Part shown: piece after piece, positions 61,594 to 64,000 of the stretch
Numbering within the stretch: the stretch's first letter is position 1
Layout: every line of letters begins with the position of its first letter
NCBI GenBank assembly: GCA_045809745.1
Contig: JBJMXE010000004.1
Location: forward strand, 49,850 to 113,849
From: DATFCK01 sp045809745
GTDB taxonomy: Bacteria > Verrucomicrobiota > Verrucomicrobiia > Chthoniobacterales > UBA10450
Reading direction: 5' to 3'
DNA length: 64,000 nucleotides
Program-made: the position numbers and the translations under genes
Notes under the pieces: generated by a model
Seen by the model: only the letters and a program-made list of their open reading frames with translations
Database searches by the model: none
What the model was told of the DNA's origin: nothing

Positions 61594-63642
61594 ATGAATT
61601 CACCGGAACATCGGACCAATCGACTGGCAGGCGAGAAGTCGCCTTATCTGCTTCAGCACGCGCACAATCCAGTCGATTGGTATCCATGGGGGGACGCCGC
61701 ATTTGAGAAGGCGCGCCAGGAGGCTAAGCCGATCTTCTTATCGATCGGTTATTCCACCTGTCACTGGTGTCACGTGATGGCTCATGAATCATTCGAAAAC
61801 GCTGACACCGCTGAGATCATGAACCGGGAGTTCGTGAATATTAAGGTGGACCGGGAAGAACGTCCGGACGTGGATCGCGTTTACATGACATTTGTTCAGG
61901 CGACCACCGGCCATGGCGGCTGGCCAATGAGCGTATGGCTGACGCCTGAGCTGAAGCCATTTGTCGGTGGAACGTATTTCCCACCGGAAGACCGCTACGG
62001 CCATCCCGGGTTTAAGAAGGTGCTGCAACGAATTGCCGATGCCTGGAAACAGGACCGCCAGAAAGTCGCGAGTTCGGGTGAACGAATCGTCGAAGCTCTA
62101 CGCGAATCGCAAAGGCGAGATCCTGAAGCACTCGGTCCGATCAACGAATCCGTTTTCCAAGCGGCCTATCAGCAGTTCGAGCGCGTGTTCGATCCGGTCG
62201 AAGGCGGATTCGGCAACGCGCCGAAGTTCCCGCATCCGGTGACGCTGAATTTTCTGACGCGCTATTGGGCGCGTCGAGGTTGTGGCGTTGATTCCACGGC
62301 TGAAGAAGATCATCGGCAGAATGGCGATGCCACAGTTGCGCACACACTCGAAATGATCACTCTCACGCTGCGCAAAATGGCGGCGGGGGGGATGCACGAC
62401 CACATCGGCGGCGGGTTTCACCGATACTCGGTTGATCGCTACTGGCACGTGCCGCATTTTGAAAAAATGTTGTACGACCAGGCGCAACTCGTCGTCGCCT
62501 ATCTCGATGCGTTTCAGATCACGAATGATCGCATTCACTCGTTAGTCGCAGCTGATGTTCTGGATTATGTGGCACGCGATATGACGTCTGCGGGTGGCGG
62601 ATTCTATTCCGCCGAAGATGCAGACAGCCCGGTTTTTGAACCTGTAGGGGCGGTCTATGACCGCCGTGATCCTGAAGAAAGCGAACCCGGCGAACCCGGC
62701 GGTCATAGACCGCCGCTACAGAAAACGGCGGAAGGGGCGTTTTACGTTTGGTCCGAAGTCGAGATTGACGCGCTGCTTGGGGAGGACGCTGAGCTCTTCA
62801 AGTATTGTTATGGTGTAGAAGCCCACGGCAACGTGGCCGAAGGCAGTGATCCGCACGATGAGTTCCGCGGAAAAAACATTCTGATCCAACGCCACAGCAG
62901 CCCGGACGCGGCCGCACACTTCAAGCGCGATGCAGCCAGCGTTGAGCAGTCGCTCGCCCGGAGCCGCCAATTACTTTTCGATGTGCGGTCTAAACGGCCG
63001 CGTCCACATCTCGACGACAAGATCCTGGCAGCGTGGAACGGCTTGATGATCTCCGCGTTTGGCCGAGGAGCGCAGGTCTTAGGCGAGCCACGCTACCGCG
63101 ACGTTGCCACGCGAGCGGCGATGTTCGTCCGAAATGAATTGTATGATCCGGCAACAAAAGTTCTGTACCGGAGCTACCGCAACGGTCGAAGCAATATCGA
63201 AGGATTCGCGGATGATTATGCATTCGTCATTCAAGGTTTGCTCGACCTCTACGAAGCTTCGTTCGAGGTCGCCTGGTTAAAGTTTGCGATCGATCTTCAG
63301 CAAACCATGGATCGCCTGTTTTGGGATCAACGCGGCGGGGGTTATTTCAGCACCAGCGGCGCCGACAAAACTGTTTTCCTTCGCATGAAAGACGACAACG
63401 ATAGCGCGGAGCCGGCGGCCAGCTCGGTCGCGGCATCGAATCTTCTGCGGCTCGCCCAGATGATGAACGAGCCGAAGTATCATGAACGTGCTGAGCAGAC
63501 GATCGCCGCCTTCAGCCCGACTCTGAATCGGTTTCCGAGTGCGATGCCTTCGGCTGAGGACGGGTTCGGAATCATCACGTCCAATGCGAGGCCATCCGGA
63601 TGCCAGCGCAGCGAGTCAGGTCGTACCCCGCCGATGTTCTGA
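61594..63642 (+). CDS. YyaL/SPATA20-type thioredoxin-domain protein, 3' end replaced
   Basis: From ATG 61594 the frame has 682 codons. The N-terminal thioredoxin-like part contains LAGEKSPYLLQHAHNPVDWY, Cys56 and Cys59 in STCHWCHVMAHESF, and HGGWPMSVWLTPELKPF. A helical (alpha/alpha) barrel domain follows (GGMHDHIGGGFHRYSVDRYW, YSAEDADS). Two inverted copies of the CGGCGGTC palindrome lie in frame at 62641-62721 (residues about 350-376). Family resemblance stops near residue 650 (RFPSAMP). The last 30 residues are foreign, so the true C-terminus is missing. Confidence 0.85.
   Translation: MNSPEHRTNRLAGEKSPYLLQHAHNPVDWYPWGDAAFEKARQEAKPIFLSIGYSTCHWCHVMAHESFENADTAEIMNREFVNIKVDREERPDVDRVYMTFVQATTGHGGWPMSVWLTPELKPFVGGTYFPPEDRYGHPGFKKVLQRIADAWKQDRQKVASSGERIVEALRESQRRDPEALGPINESVFQAAYQQFERVFDPVEGGFGNAPKFPHPVTLNFLTRYWARRGCGVDSTAEEDHRQNGDATVAHTLEMITLTLRKMAAGGMHDHIGGGFHRYSVDRYWHVPHFEKMLYDQAQLVVAYLDAFQITNDRIHSLVAADVLDYVARDMTSAGGGFYSAEDADSPVFEPVGAVYDRRDPEESEPGEPGGHRPPLQKTAEGAFYVWSEVEIDALLGEDAELFKYCYGVEAHGNVAEGSDPHDEFRGKNILIQRHSSPDAAAHFKRDAASVEQSLARSRQLLFDVRSKRPRPHLDDKILAAWNGLMISAFGRGAQVLGEPRYRDVATRAAMFVRNELYDPATKVLYRSYRNGRSNIEGFADDYAFVIQGLLDLYEASFEVAWLKFAIDLQQTMDRLFWDQRGGGYFSTSGADKTVFLRMKDDNDSAEPAASSVAASNLLRLAQMMNEPKYHERAEQTIAAFSPTLNRFPSAMPSAEDGFGIITSNARPSGCQRSESGRTPPMF
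62641..62721. repeat. In-frame pair of CGGCGGTC palindromes inside a gene
   Basis: A direct copy at 62641-62666 (GGGGCGGTCTATGACCGCCG) and an inverted copy at 62698-62721 (GGCGGTCATAGACCGCCG with CTACAG) are joined by a short GAACCCGGC-rich linker. They are translated as AVYDRR...GGHRPPLQ without breaking the frame. Confidence 0.85.
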
Positions 63643-64000
63643 ATCTCGGGAAACAGGACGCTGATGCTGCGCGCGACCAAGATGGTCTTGACCTGAAGTC
63701 CACGCTCCGGCGCGATGCCCACAGGCAGAACCCGCTCAGCCTCGCGGTTGTAGACCCGGTACCTCGACGCCGCCGCGAACTGAACCGGCGCCGCGCTGGC
63801 GGCCGCCTCGACGCTGGCCGCCGCCGAGAAGTCGGTCGGGGCCGACGCGACGACCTCCGCGCTACGCATCGCTACATCGTCGACGACCTGGTCGGGTGCC
63901 GACGCTTCGCTGACGGGTGCGGGCACCGAAACGTCGCCGCTGGTGGCGAGAAGGAGAGCGTAGGGGGCGATCACCGCAGCCGCGGGAACGGCCGACGGTA
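63547..64000 (-). CDS. Fragment of an actinobacterial-type secreted protein (both ends missing)
   Basis: The minus-strand frame is open to the right window edge and reads SAVPAAAVIAPYALLLATSGD, an Ala-rich segment, and then SISVLFPEIQNIGGVRPD and WHPDGLALDVMIPNPSSAEG. This resembles a C-terminal domain of cell-wall-associated proteins of Mycobacteriales. Resemblance ends near GIALGNR, exactly where the opposite strand turns into the YyaL-type gene. The region is much richer in GC than the rest of the window. It is probably foreign DNA joined to this contig. Confidence 0.6.

Overview
The window is about 63.5 kb of a dense, mid-to-high GC bacterial chromosome plus a short foreign-looking right end. 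I place it in the Verrucomicrobiota, perhaps a soil Chthoniobacterales-like lineage. This is an inference from the gene mix: a PEP-CTERM-like secreted protein, a Gld-type ABC transporter with a DUF4340 partner, a four-helix-bundle (23S rRNA intervening-sequence type) gene, a K+-independent proton pyrophosphatase, a threonyl-tRNA synthetase without a TGS domain, and many small palindromic repeats between genes. No rRNA operon, CRISPR array, prophage or transposase gene is visible.

Layout. 1-4.4 kb: the end of a Tat-exported ferritin-like protein, a DMT exporter, purS and purQ separated by a Pmp3-like gene, and an SRPBCC-like protein. 4.7-10.8 kb: tyrS, a small secreted protein, tadA, a GT-C-like membrane protein, tRNA-Gln(CUG), an MBL-fold hydrolase and a PEP-CTERM protein. 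10.9-19.4 kb: a TPR protein, hppA, a mechanosensitive channel with a cyclic-nucleotide-binding domain, DUF423, an MFS transporter and a CDGSH protein. 19.7-22.7 kb: an M2 peptidase, a zinc-ribbon thioredoxin and ubiE/menG. 22.9-28.6 kb: a Gld-like ABC transporter operon interrupted by a four-helix-bundle gene bracketed by inverted repeats. 28.7-35.9 kb: an HtrA protease, then the 2-oxoglutarate dehydrogenase genes sucA, sucB and lpd. 36.2-41.6 kb: recO, YceI, an unlisted 55-residue His/Gly-rich peptide gene and a three-gene sugar ABC importer without its own ATPase. 41.6-45.7 kb: a 5-oxoprolinase operon (pxpB, pxpC, pxpA) with an APC permease. 46-53.8 kb: a VWA protein, a lone response regulator, recQ, an SDR and thrS. 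53.8-63.5 kb: a GT39-like transferase, a GNAT, a GH15 hydrolase, paired CNNM/CBS proteins, a DUF309 protein, a TSUP transporter and a YyaL/SPATA20 thioredoxin-domain protein.

The protein-coding content is mostly housekeeping. The unusual material lies between and inside the genes. Several families of short inverted repeats occupy intergenic gaps, and some copies run into reading frames: one pair lies in frame inside the YyaL-type gene, and another copy forms the C-terminus of the DUF309 protein. The heptamer GTTAGGC/GCCTAAC is far commoner than base composition predicts. The four-helix-bundle gene sits between repeats that look like element ends. From about 63.54 kb the sequence changes abruptly to very GC-rich DNA encoding an actinobacterial-looking protein. 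Both genes lose family resemblance at the same point, so I read this as a chimeric join and not as biology.

All coordinates, counts and family assignments were made by reading. No database search or alignment was run. Where a start codon inside a longer open frame was preferred, the entry says why.
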